From Streptomyces carminius (GTDB lineage: Bacteria; Actinomycetota; Actinomycetes; Streptomycetales; Streptomycetaceae), in assembly GCF_002794255.1 (NCBI RefSeq), contig NZ_PGGW01000049.1, positions 1 through 64,000 of the forward strand: a stretch of DNA of 64,000 nt, written 5' to 3'. Below the pieces are notes generated by a model that saw nothing but the letters and a program-made list of their open reading frames with translations, was not told the origin of the DNA and did not search any database. This document shows positions 32,836-40,038 of the stretch, one piece after another. The translations under genes and the position numbers were made by a program. How positions within the stretch are numbered: position 1 is the stretch's first letter; each line of letters begins with the position of its first letter.

Positions 32836-33215
32836 GCGCCACCGAGCAGGTCGACGGCGCGGCCGTCGTCGCCACGTACTTCGAGGACCAGATCACGGAG
32901 GCGGAGAAGGAGGTCGAGGCGGCCCGAGCGGCGCTCGCCGCGGCTGAAGCCAAGGTCGAGCAGCGGCAGGCCGAGCGGGACACGTTCGTCCGGGACGGCT
33001 CGCTGCCCCCGGCCGCGTACAACAGCTCCACCGGCCAGCCGGAGTGGGCTCTGTGCCAGTGGGCGCAGAACCGCATCGCCCACGTGGCCTTCGAGGACCT
33101 GTACGCCGATGACAGCGCCGTCTACAACCGGCTGCGCGCCGAGGAGAGCGCGGCCCATGAGTGGCTGCGAGAGAACGGCCACACCGTCCCCGAACCGTTC
33201 GGAAGGAAGGCATGA
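32832..33215 (+). CDS. coiled-coil hypothetical protein
   Basis: A 127-residue protein with a coiled coil at about residues 18-55 (ITEAEKEVEAARAALAAAEA and on). GTG 32832 overlaps the previous stop. Its stop overlaps a 24-residue ORF that leads into the recombinase gene. Confidence 0.7.
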   Translation: MSATEQVDGAAVVATYFEDQITEAEKEVEAARAALAAAEAKVEQRQAERDTFVRDGSLPPAAYNSSTGQPEWALCQWAQNRIAHVAFEDLYADDSAVYNRLRAEESAAHEWLRENGHTVPEPFGRKA

Positions 33216-33286
33216 AGGAGGAGCGCACCGAGTCGATCGCGGCTGCCGCAGGGCAGCGGGCCGCCGAAGCGGAGGCTACGGAATGA
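33212..33286 (+). CDS. 24-residue coupling ORF before the recombinase
   Basis: ATG 33212 overlaps the preceding stop (ATGA), and its TGA overlaps the recombinase ATG at 33283 (ATGA). The peptide starts MKEERTESIAAAAGQRAAEA. A ribosome could pass from gene to gene; the peptide itself may be incidental. Confidence 0.45.
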   Translation: MKEERTESIAAAAGQRAAEAEATE

Positions 33287-34419
33287 CTGCTGTTGAGGAG
33301 GCGTACGGGACCGCGCTGGAGCCGGTGGAGGTGGTCGACGCCGAGCTGGTGGAGGACGACGCCTCCGGCGCCGACGCGGTCGCCGTGCCCGATCCGGTGG
33401 CAGCCGTCCTGGCGGCCCTGGACACGGACGCCAAGGCTCACCTGGACGACATCCGGCCGAAGAAGACTAAGGACGGTTACGCGCGGGACTGGGAGATCTG
33501 GGGGGAGTTTCACGACTGGCTCGCTGAGCGGACCGGCACCCGCCTGCCGCTCAGCAAGGTCACCGTGGGCACCTTCGTGTCGTTCGTGACGTACCTGGAC
33601 CAGGTGGTCGAGGCGCCGCCGAACACGATCGAGCGCAGGATCACGGGCGTCACCTCGGAGGCCCGCAGGTTCGGCTACAGCGTGCCCAAGGAGGCCACCG
33701 AGGCGGCCCGCCGGGCGCTGAAACCGCTCAAGCTGGACGAGAAGCGGATGAAGCGCGGTCGCGGCAAGGCGGCCGCCGTCACCCCGGCGGATCTGCGGAA
33801 GATGGCCAACGCTCCGCGCGAGCGCCAGCCGCAGCCGACCGCCCGGCGCCGCCGCGTCTTCCATGTGTCGGAGCTGGCCCGGCTGCGGGACCAGGCCCTG
33901 CACGCCTTGAAGTTCGCCGTGGCCGGGCGCAACGAGGAGATGTCCATCATGGACGACGTGCACGTTCGGCCCGTGGAGGAGGGGCTGATGGTGCACGTGC
34001 CCAGTGTGAAGGGCCGCCCGGCCCGGGACGTGCCTGTCACTTACGGAGAGGACCGTGCCACCTGTCCGGTGCGCTGCTGGCAGGCGTGGCAGGAGGCCAA
34101 GCTGGCCGCTGGTGCCGAACCCGGCGGCCCAGCGTTCCTGCCGGTCGACCAGTGGGGCCACCTGGGCACCGCGCGGCTGTCGCCCGACGGCGTCGGCCGC
34201 GCGCTCGCCCGCAGCGCGCAGTACGCGGGTCTGACCGGGCGCCGGATCACCGGCCACTCCGCCCGGCGCGGGCTGGTCACCACCGGCCGCAAGAAGGGCA
34301 AGCGCGTCGAGAAGCTGCGCCGTCAGGGCGGCTGGTCCGCCAACAGCCCGGTGTTCTGGGAGTACGTGGACGAGGGCGAGGCCTTCGAAGACGCCCCGAC
34401 CGAGGGCATCGGCCTTTGA
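33283..34419 (+). CDS. tyrosine recombinase/integrase
   Basis: A 378-residue integrase-like protein. An N-terminal SAM-like domain (KTKDGYARDWEIWGEFHDWL) precedes the catalytic domain with Arg216 (AGRNEEMSI), HSARRGL (His325, Arg328) and Tyr361 (WEYVDEGE). These are the R-HxxR-Y residues. It may resolve multimers or integrate the element. It is the last gene of the operon from 30474, an unusual place. A terminator follows. Confidence 0.85.
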   Translation: MTAVEEAYGTALEPVEVVDAELVEDDASGADAVAVPDPVAAVLAALDTDAKAHLDDIRPKKTKDGYARDWEIWGEFHDWLAERTGTRLPLSKVTVGTFVSFVTYLDQVVEAPPNTIERRITGVTSEARRFGYSVPKEATEAARRALKPLKLDEKRMKRGRGKAAAVTPADLRKMANAPRERQPQPTARRRRVFHVSELARLRDQALHALKFAVAGRNEEMSIMDDVHVRPVEEGLMVHVPSVKGRPARDVPVTYGEDRATCPVRCWQAWQEAKLAAGAEPGGPAFLPVDQWGHLGTARLSPDGVGRALARSAQYAGLTGRRITGHSARRGLVTTGRKKGKRVEKLRRQGGWSANSPVFWEYVDEGEAFEDAPTEGIGL

Positions 34420-34434
34420 TCGAGACGGTCACTC

Positions 34435-34473
34435 ACGGCGGTGGCCGACGGGATTCCCGTCGGCCACCGCCGT
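34435..34473 (+). terminator. terminator of the recombinase operon
   Basis: 18-bp stem ACGGCGGTGGCCGACGGG (34435-34452) with 34456-34473, loop ATT, followed by TTTCGGG. Confidence 0.9.
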
Positions 34474-34741
34474 TTCGGGTGGCTCTTGGTGCGTTCTCAG
34501 CGCCGCTGTCAGCCCCGGCCGCTACCGTGTTGAGCACGGCCCGCGCACGGGCCCAAGCCCGCCTCAGCCCATGACTGGGAGCACTGAGGCGAAGGTGCCA
34601 GGACTTCGATCCCAGCGCATCAGTGCGTACCGCACCACCTCGCCGCCCGGCGGCGAGCACCGAATGCCCGCGCAGCTTCACGTTCTCGCTCGCGTGCATC
34701 GGGTCATGGGTAACCGCTGCACGCTCCAGAGGAGAACTGCT

Positions 34742-35794
34742 GTGGTCAAGGGACATGGGAAGAAGCAGCGCGCCAAGAAGAGGGCCGCGCGCACCGGAGC
34801 CTCCCACGCATCGGCGGCCGCCGGCACCACACACAACCACCCCACGCCCGACACGGACCTCTTCACCGGGATGCTTCCGCACGTCGACGGCTGGGAAGCC
34901 AATCACGACCTGGCCACCCGGCTGGTCAGCGCTGCCTGGGCCGGGTGCCACCCCTGCCAGGCCTCGCTGTCGAGGAAGGTCCTGGCGGACCGGGCCACGC
35001 TCGCCGGTCTGGCGGGCGCCTGCTACCTGAACCCGCTGGGGGCCGGTGTCCAGCACTCGGCTGCGGTCAGCCCTGTCACCCGCGCGTGGGCCGCGAAAGC
35101 GCACGGCAAGGCGTTCTCCGCGGACGCCGAAGCGGCGTTGCGGGCCGTCGCCGAGATGAGCGAGGACGAGGCCAAAGAGCTGCTGGAGGACACGCTCGAC
35201 CACTGGGCAGGGGTGTCTCTGGCAGCGCTCGGGCTGGGGGACCGCCTCACCGACGCCCCGCCGAGCCAGCCGCCGGGCGAGGCGATGGACCGCTTCCGCG
35301 AAGCCGGAATCAACGTCATCACACTCGACGACCTGGACCTCGAACTGCCCGACGACATCGACGGCGTGGCGCACTACTCGGTGCTGCTGGCCCGCACTGT
35401 GCTGCCGGACGGGCGGCCGTTCCCCATGCTGAGCCTGGAGTGCGAGACGGCCGGGGCCGGGATCGAGGACCTGCGCCGCCGCACCGACTGGCAGAGCTGG
35501 GACGGGCGCAAGATGCCCGCGCTGGACATCACCTGGCGGGTACGCGCGGACATCGCGACCCGCTCGCTGCGCTGCCTGGCTCAGGTCGACACCGAGGGCT
35601 GGGACATCGAGCCCCGCCTGTGGGACGCCAACGAGACCGTGTCCCTGCCCGAGCACTGGTGGGATCTGCTCGACCGCGCCCAGCACGTCCTGGTGGCCGG
35701 ACCACTCAAGGGCGCACCTGACGAGAGCGGGCTGACCCGGGCGGCGGACTCCGGCGAGCTGCTGGCCGTCATCGCCCGCGTGTCCTTCTCCTGA
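34742..35794 (+). CDS. hypothetical protein with basic N-terminus
   Basis: A 350-residue protein. GTG 34742 follows GAGGAGAA, and the protein begins MVKGHGKKQRAKKRAARTG, a basic stretch that may bind nucleic acid. The middle part contains CHPC (TRLVSAAWAGCHPCQAS) and the rest is acidic helical and strand sequence. No family recognised. The 320 bp from 34420 to 34741 contain a terminator and no supported gene. Confidence 0.65.
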   Translation: MVKGHGKKQRAKKRAARTGASHASAAAGTTHNHPTPDTDLFTGMLPHVDGWEANHDLATRLVSAAWAGCHPCQASLSRKVLADRATLAGLAGACYLNPLGAGVQHSAAVSPVTRAWAAKAHGKAFSADAEAALRAVAEMSEDEAKELLEDTLDHWAGVSLAALGLGDRLTDAPPSQPPGEAMDRFREAGINVITLDDLDLELPDDIDGVAHYSVLLARTVLPDGRPFPMLSLECETAGAGIEDLRRRTDWQSWDGRKMPALDITWRVRADIATRSLRCLAQVDTEGWDIEPRLWDANETVSLPEHWWDLLDRAQHVLVAGPLKGAPDESGLTRAADSGELLAVIARVSFS

Positions 35795-35906
35795 CCCTCC
35801 CCCACCCGTCCAGCCGAGGCAGACACGGCCCCGGTGCCGTCCGGCGCGCACGCACCTGCACCACGGGAGCGCTGTCCGCGCCGGGCGGTGCCGGGGGAGC
35901 GGGGGT

Positions 35907-35930
35907 CTGGGGGCCGGCGAAGGCCCCCAG
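35907..35930 (+). terminator. terminator
   Basis: Perfect 9-bp stem CTGGGGGCC/GGCCCCCAG (35907-35915, 35922-35930), between the gene ending at 35794 and the small ORF at 35982. Confidence 0.6.
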
Positions 35931-35981
35931 CGCCCACCGGCCCCGGCACCCGACTCTTTGACGAGCAGACAGGAGGATCCC

Positions 35982-36095
35982 TTGACCCACCCCGACGAGG
36001 ACGAGGTGAACCTCGCCCAGATCGCCCGTACGGCCGTCGCCAACTGGCGCCGGGCCCTTCCCGCCACGACCGAGACGACGGAGGTACAGGCATGA
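35982..36095 (+). CDS. small protein coupled to the exonuclease
   Basis: A 37-residue peptide (MTHPDEDEVNLAQIARTAVA and on) starting at TTG 35982 behind AGGAGG. Its stop overlaps the exonuclease ATG (ATGA, 36092-36095). The strong ribosome-binding site and overlap support it as real. Confidence 0.6.
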   Translation: MTHPDEDEVNLAQIARTAVANWRRALPATTETTEVQA

Positions 36096-37606
36096 CGGAC
36101 GCCGCGATCGAGACCCCGCAGACTACGGCCCCGACTTCCCGGCAGGAGCCGCCCCTGCCCGAGGCTCTGGGCGCCCGGCGGATCGCGCTTCTGCTGGCTG
36201 AGCACACCGGCGAACAGGTCACCGCCGCCGATGTCGAGGAGCTGGTCGACCAGGAGCACCTCGTCGCGATCGACTCCTACAAGGGCTGGCCGATGTACTC
36301 GACCGCGGCCGCGCTCGACCTCGGCGCCGACCTGGTGCGGTCGGTGGTCGCCGAACGAGTGGCGTGGGAGGCGGCGAGCCTGCCCCGCGACGCCGCGGCG
36401 GAGCGAATCGGCTGGCACTGGAGCGACCTGGACCGCATGGGACGGGAGGGCCGCATCACCACCGGGCGCGGCGGGCGGTACCTGATCGCCGACCTGGACA
36501 AGCTCACCGAGGAAGCCGACGGCGAGCAGTACGTCACCGCGCAGGTCGCAGCCACGGACGTGCTGGAGATCCGGGCGAGTGACTGGAGGTACGTCGAGGC
36601 CGCCGGGTGGATTCGGCCGGCGGACGTCTACGAGAAGGAGGTGGGACGGCACCGCACGGTCACTGTCTCCCTCTACCGGCTTGGTGACGTCCGCGCGCTG
36701 CGGGACCTGCCCGGCGTCGACTGGGAGGCAGTCCGGGGCCTGCCGAAGGGGGCACCGTCCCCGCTGCGTGAGTACGCCAGGTTGGCCCCGACCCGGGCGG
36801 CCGCCGTCCGCGGCTTCGCTCAGGGTCTCGCCGACCGGCACGGCGTGACCGTCTGGGCTTGGAACAGCCCGTACTCCGGCCGCTGGGAGCTGGACTGGGA
36901 ACGGACGGAGGACACACCCACCGAGGCCACCGTGCGCCGGGAGCTGGCCAAGGACCCGGTGGTGGGCGCCTACGCGGGCGAAATCCAGCTGTGTCCGGAG
37001 TGGGGCAAGATCGCTCGGGAGGCCCGGCAGTTGTTGGAACCGGGCCGCGCGGTCGTGCTCGATACCGAGACGACCGACCTGTACGGCCGCACCGTCGAAA
37101 TCGCCGTGATCGACGCGGCCACCGGTAAGAAGCTGATGGACACCCTGGTCAACCCCGGGGACACCGAGATCAGCGACGGGGCCCGCTGGGTGCACGGCAT
37201 CACGAGCGAGATGGTCGCCGATGCCCGTCCGTTCGAGAAGGTGCTCCCCCGGCTCCGCAAGGTCACCAGGGGGCGGACGATCCTCGCCTACAACGCCGAG
37301 TTCGACCGGGCCGTGGTCCTGGGCGACGTCGCCCGGGTTGGGAAGAAGCCGATGCACCTGGAGCCCTGGGGCAACTGGTACTGCCTGATGCAGGCGTACG
37401 CGGACTGGATCGGCTCCCGCCGCTGGCTCCGGCTCGGTGGCAGTCACCGCGCCGCCGGCGACTGCGAGTCGGCTCGGCAGGTACTGATCAAGATGGCGCA
37501 GGGCCGGGGCACGGCGTTCACCCCGGCGCCGCCCGTACCGGGTGACCCGGTCAGCGAGCCGCCGTCGGGGACGGTCCTAGCCGCGACCGCCGTGCCGACC
37601 GCCTGA
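36092..37606 (+). CDS. DEDDh 3'-5' exonuclease (DnaQ-like) with N-terminal HTH region
   Basis: A 504-residue protein. The C-terminal DEDDh domain shows VLDTETTDLYG (Exo I, about 323-333), WVHGITSEMV, LAYNAEFD (Exo II, about 388-395) and HRAAGDC (Exo III, about 452-458). The N-terminal 300 residues contain helix-turn-helix-like blocks (AERIGWHWSDLDRMGREGRI). Catalysis is metal-dependent removal of 3' nucleotides. ATG 36092 follows a 37-residue coupled ORF. A truncated copy of its C-terminus follows at 37677. Confidence 0.85.
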   Translation: MTDAAIETPQTTAPTSRQEPPLPEALGARRIALLLAEHTGEQVTAADVEELVDQEHLVAIDSYKGWPMYSTAAALDLGADLVRSVVAERVAWEAASLPRDAAAERIGWHWSDLDRMGREGRITTGRGGRYLIADLDKLTEEADGEQYVTAQVAATDVLEIRASDWRYVEAAGWIRPADVYEKEVGRHRTVTVSLYRLGDVRALRDLPGVDWEAVRGLPKGAPSPLREYARLAPTRAAAVRGFAQGLADRHGVTVWAWNSPYSGRWELDWERTEDTPTEATVRRELAKDPVVGAYAGEIQLCPEWGKIAREARQLLEPGRAVVLDTETTDLYGRTVEIAVIDAATGKKLMDTLVNPGDTEISDGARWVHGITSEMVADARPFEKVLPRLRKVTRGRTILAYNAEFDRAVVLGDVARVGKKPMHLEPWGNWYCLMQAYADWIGSRRWLRLGGSHRAAGDCESARQVLIKMAQGRGTAFTPAPPVPGDPVSEPPSGTVLAATAVPTA

Positions 37607-37629
37607 CACACCGCGCGTCCGCCACGAAA

Positions 37630-37676
37630 GCCGGGCCCATCCTCCTCGTACGCGACACGAGAAGGATGGGCCCGGC
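37630..37676 (+). terminator. terminator of the exonuclease gene
   Basis: 14-bp stem GCCGGGCCCATCCT/AGGATGGGCCCGGC (37630-37643, 37663-37676), ending exactly where the fragment copy begins. Confidence 0.8.
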
Positions 37677-37946
37677 GTGTCCTCAAACCAACAAGGGACG
37701 GAAGAGACTATCCCGGCCCCGGGACTGGTAGGGGCATACGCGGGGTGGCTTGGGAGTCGGCGCTGGTTGCGGCTCGGTGGCGGGCACCGAGCCGCTGGCG
37801 GCTGTGAGGCCGCCCGGGAAGTGTTGATCAAGATGTCCGAGAGGTGGGGCAGCGCCTCCACCTCTCGGACGTCCGGCAGACATGGCGGCCGCCGCGTCCA
37901 CCGGACGCGGCCCGACCGCGCGCCGGGGGCTACGGTTCACCGATGA
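37677..37946 (+). pseudogene. truncated duplicate of the exonuclease C-terminus
   Basis: An 89-codon frame from GTG 37677 contains AYAGWLGSRRWLRLGG and HRAAGGCEAAREVLIKM, matching the end of the exonuclease (AYADWIGSRRWLRLGG, HRAAGDCESARQVLIKM). The Exo III Asp is Gly here and the catalytic core is absent, so it cannot be an active nuclease. It abuts a terminator and lacks a ribosome-binding site. Its TGA overlaps the next gene's ATG (ATGA), so it could still act as a leader. Confidence 0.7.
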
Positions 37947-38581
37947 CTGCCGCCGTATTCCTTGCCGCAGCCTCTCCGGCAGCGGCCCCTGCCTGGGTTT
38001 CCTACGTCGGACTGGCGGTCGCCGGCCTGTCCGCGCTGGGGGTTGTCTCCAACTTCCTTTCGACTCACCACCGCGAACAGCGCAAGCAGCGCGAACGCTA
38101 TGCGGAACACATCTCCGCCTGGACCGGGCCCCGCGTCCCCGAGGTAGCGCGCCCCGGCAAGGAGGACAGCGCGGAGTCCTGGGGGCACCGGTTCCGCACC
38201 ATCATCGTGAACAACGGCTCGGAGCAGCCCGTCTACAACACCGTCGTAGCCGTCCCGACGCCGGAGGCGGAACTCCTTCCCGAGGAGGAACCGCTGCTGT
38301 ACTGCGCTGTCGGGCTGATCCCGCCGGGAGAGAAGATCGAGGTGGACATTGGGGAGGCTGGTCAGTTCTGTCCCCAGTTCGCCGCACCGTTGCAGGTGTA
38401 TTTCACCGACGCCCAGCGAATCCCGTGGTACCGCGACGAGGACGGGAAGTTGCACCGTAACCGCGCCAGGCCAGACGACGAAAGCCTGGGTGCAGGGGAG
38501 GGAACAGGGTTCGGCCGGAGGGTGAAACGCCTGACCCGCTGGCGCCGCACCCACGGCGCCACCCTGCCTCGAACTCAATAG
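37943..38581 (+). CDS. membrane-anchored hypothetical protein
   Basis: A 212-residue protein with an N-terminal hydrophobic segment (about 17-40, WVSYVGLAVAGLSALGVVSN), a basic linker (HHREQRKQRERYAEH) and a soluble strand-rich domain (FRTIIVNNGSEQPVYNTVVA). Similar single-helix proteins are common in Streptomyces. ATG 37943 overlaps the stop of the exonuclease fragment. Function unknown. Confidence 0.7.
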   Translation: MTAAVFLAAASPAAAPAWVSYVGLAVAGLSALGVVSNFLSTHHREQRKQRERYAEHISAWTGPRVPEVARPGKEDSAESWGHRFRTIIVNNGSEQPVYNTVVAVPTPEAELLPEEEPLLYCAVGLIPPGEKIEVDIGEAGQFCPQFAAPLQVYFTDAQRIPWYRDEDGKLHRNRARPDDESLGAGEGTGFGRRVKRLTRWRRTHGATLPRTQ

Positions 38582-38585
38582 ACAG

Positions 38586-38607
38586 CTGTCCCACAACTGT
38601 GAGACAG
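38586..38607. promoter_or_regulatory. interrupted palindrome, operator candidate
   Basis: CTGTC-n-CACA-nn-TGTG-n-GACAG spans 22 bp, 76-97 bp upstream of the gene at 38683. This fits an operator in its promoter region. Confidence 0.45.
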
Positions 38608-38682
38608 TTAGGTGTCCGCACGGAAGCGGCCGGTCGGAGAAGCGACCTCCGACCGGCCTGCGCCCACAGGGAGGAGACCCCC

Positions 38683-39303
38683 ATGAGCGTCACCACCGTA
38701 CAGGTGATCCCCTGTACCAGCAGCGACGAGCTGTACCGCCGCTATCCCAGCCAGGGCGAGGCCCAGCCGGTGTACCTCCAGCTCGGGCTGGAGGACGGCA
38801 TCCTGCACGCCAGCTACGACGCGCTGATCGGCAACGGCGCACCGCCGGAGGTGTTCCATGGCCGGGAGCGCCGCTACTACCTGCCGACCGTCCTCACCGG
38901 CGACGGCGCGAACAAGCTGATGCACGAGCTCGCGCCCCTGGCCCAGCGCGTGGTCGACGGCGGCGAGGTGCGGTGGAACGGAAACAACTTCGTCGGCGTG
39001 CTGAACGAGGACGCCCGGGCCGCCGAGGACGAGATCCAGGAGCAGATCGGCGCCATCGAGACCGCGGCCGAGTGCAACGAGGACGTGCTGCCGGTGTGGG
39101 ACGTCGACGGCGTGTGCGGCGGCGACGAGGTCGAGGAGCACGGCATCACCGCCGCCACCACCGACGAGGAGCTGGAGGAGATCGCGGCCAGGATCCTCAA
39201 GGACCACCGCGAGGGCATGAAGCAGCCCTGCGCGATCGTCGACGGCCTGGAGGAGTACCTGCGCGACCTGCGCGACCAGCTCGCCGAGTCCGAGAACGAC
39301 TGA
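38683..39303 (+). CDS. hypothetical protein
   Basis: A 206-residue acidic protein. The N-terminal half is strand-rich (SVTTVQVIPC, QPVYLQLGLEDGILHASYDA), the C-terminal half helical (DDEIQEQIGAIETAAECNED-like and LEEIAARILKDHREGMKQP). ATG 38683 follows GGAGGAG. No family recognised; a palindrome lies upstream. Confidence 0.7.
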   Translation: MSVTTVQVIPCTSSDELYRRYPSQGEAQPVYLQLGLEDGILHASYDALIGNGAPPEVFHGRERRYYLPTVLTGDGANKLMHELAPLAQRVVDGGEVRWNGNNFVGVLNEDARAAEDEIQEQIGAIETAAECNEDVLPVWDVDGVCGGDEVEEHGITAATTDEELEEIAARILKDHREGMKQPCAIVDGLEEYLRDLRDQLAESEND

Positions 39304-39320
39304 CCGGCTCCCGCTCTCGC

Positions 39321-39366
39321 CCGGGAGGGGGCCGTTCCCGCGCCGTCTGGAGCGGCCCCCTCCCGG
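39321..39366 (+). terminator. terminator
   Basis: 14-bp perfect stem CCGGGAGGGGGCCG (39321-39334) with 39353-39366, 18-nt loop, downstream of the 206-residue protein gene. Confidence 0.75.
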
Positions 39367-39412
39367 CCTTCTCCCTCCCATTTCCATCTCTGCATCCGAC
39401 TGGAGCCGTGCC

Positions 39413-39928
39413 GTGCCCTCCCCGAAGATCGACTTCCGCGCCGTGCCCCCGCTCGACAGGCTGATCGAGCAGCGCCGGGACTTCCCCGACACCCGCAACG
39501 CCCCCCTGGCCAGCGCCCCGGACGAGCCCTACCAGGAGGCCCGGCCCGGCGCCGTGGCCGCCCGCGACCTGTACGCCTACTACCAGCTCACCACCGCCGA
39601 GCTGGAGGACGCCGCCCGCGAGCTGACCCACGACCAGGTGCTGGCCATCATGGAGGCCCTCCACGGCATCAGCCTGGATGTCACCTGGCTGACCAGCGCC
39701 CCAGCCCTGCTGTCCGAGGAGATCGCCGACGGCTACGGCGACGACGAAGACGGGCCGGACAAGGAGCGGCAGGACCTGGCGGACACGGTCGCCGCCTGGC
39801 CGCGGCTGCGGGCCCTGGCCGTGGTGGAAGCGGCCGTCGCCGCCCGCACCCGGATGCGCGGCGGCCAGAACCTGGACGCCGCACTGGCCGCGGTCGGCCT
39901 GCTGCGCACCCGGAAGCACAAGGCCTGA
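39413..39928 (+). CDS. hypothetical protein
   Basis: A 171-residue helical protein (LTTAELEDAARELTHDQVLA, then acidic DGYGDDEDGPDKE). The start is GTG 39413 with TGGAG upstream. No family recognised; same direction as the helicase gene that follows 110 bp later. Confidence 0.65.
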   Translation: MPSPKIDFRAVPPLDRLIEQRRDFPDTRNAPLASAPDEPYQEARPGAVAARDLYAYYQLTTAELEDAARELTHDQVLAIMEALHGISLDVTWLTSAPALLSEEIADGYGDDEDGPDKERQDLADTVAAWPRLRALAVVEAAVAARTRMRGGQNLDAALAAVGLLRTRKHKA

Positions 39929-40038
39929 CTTCCTTGCCCGTCCGACGGCCGGGGCATCCGAAGTCGGCTGCCCCGGCCGTCTCCCGTCTCCGCCTCCCCG
40001 GCACAGGCCGGGAGCCCGCCCCGTACGAAGGAGTGCAG

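Noticed and set aside
21617-34419. The small HTH gene at 21617 as the excisionase partner of the recombinase at 33283
   Set aside because: They are 12 kb apart in different transcription units; no attachment site links them. Kept only as a possibility in the annotation.
34600-34640. tRNA-like TTCGATCCC sequence near the recombinase, possible attP
   Set aside because: Only a short T-loop-like string is present, without a foldable tRNA end or flanking repeats, so an attachment site cannot be supported.
34433-37447. 1004-codon minus-strand frame opposite the exonuclease and its neighbour
   Set aside because: It spans two plus-strand genes with clear motifs, starts and terminators, and has shadow-like composition.
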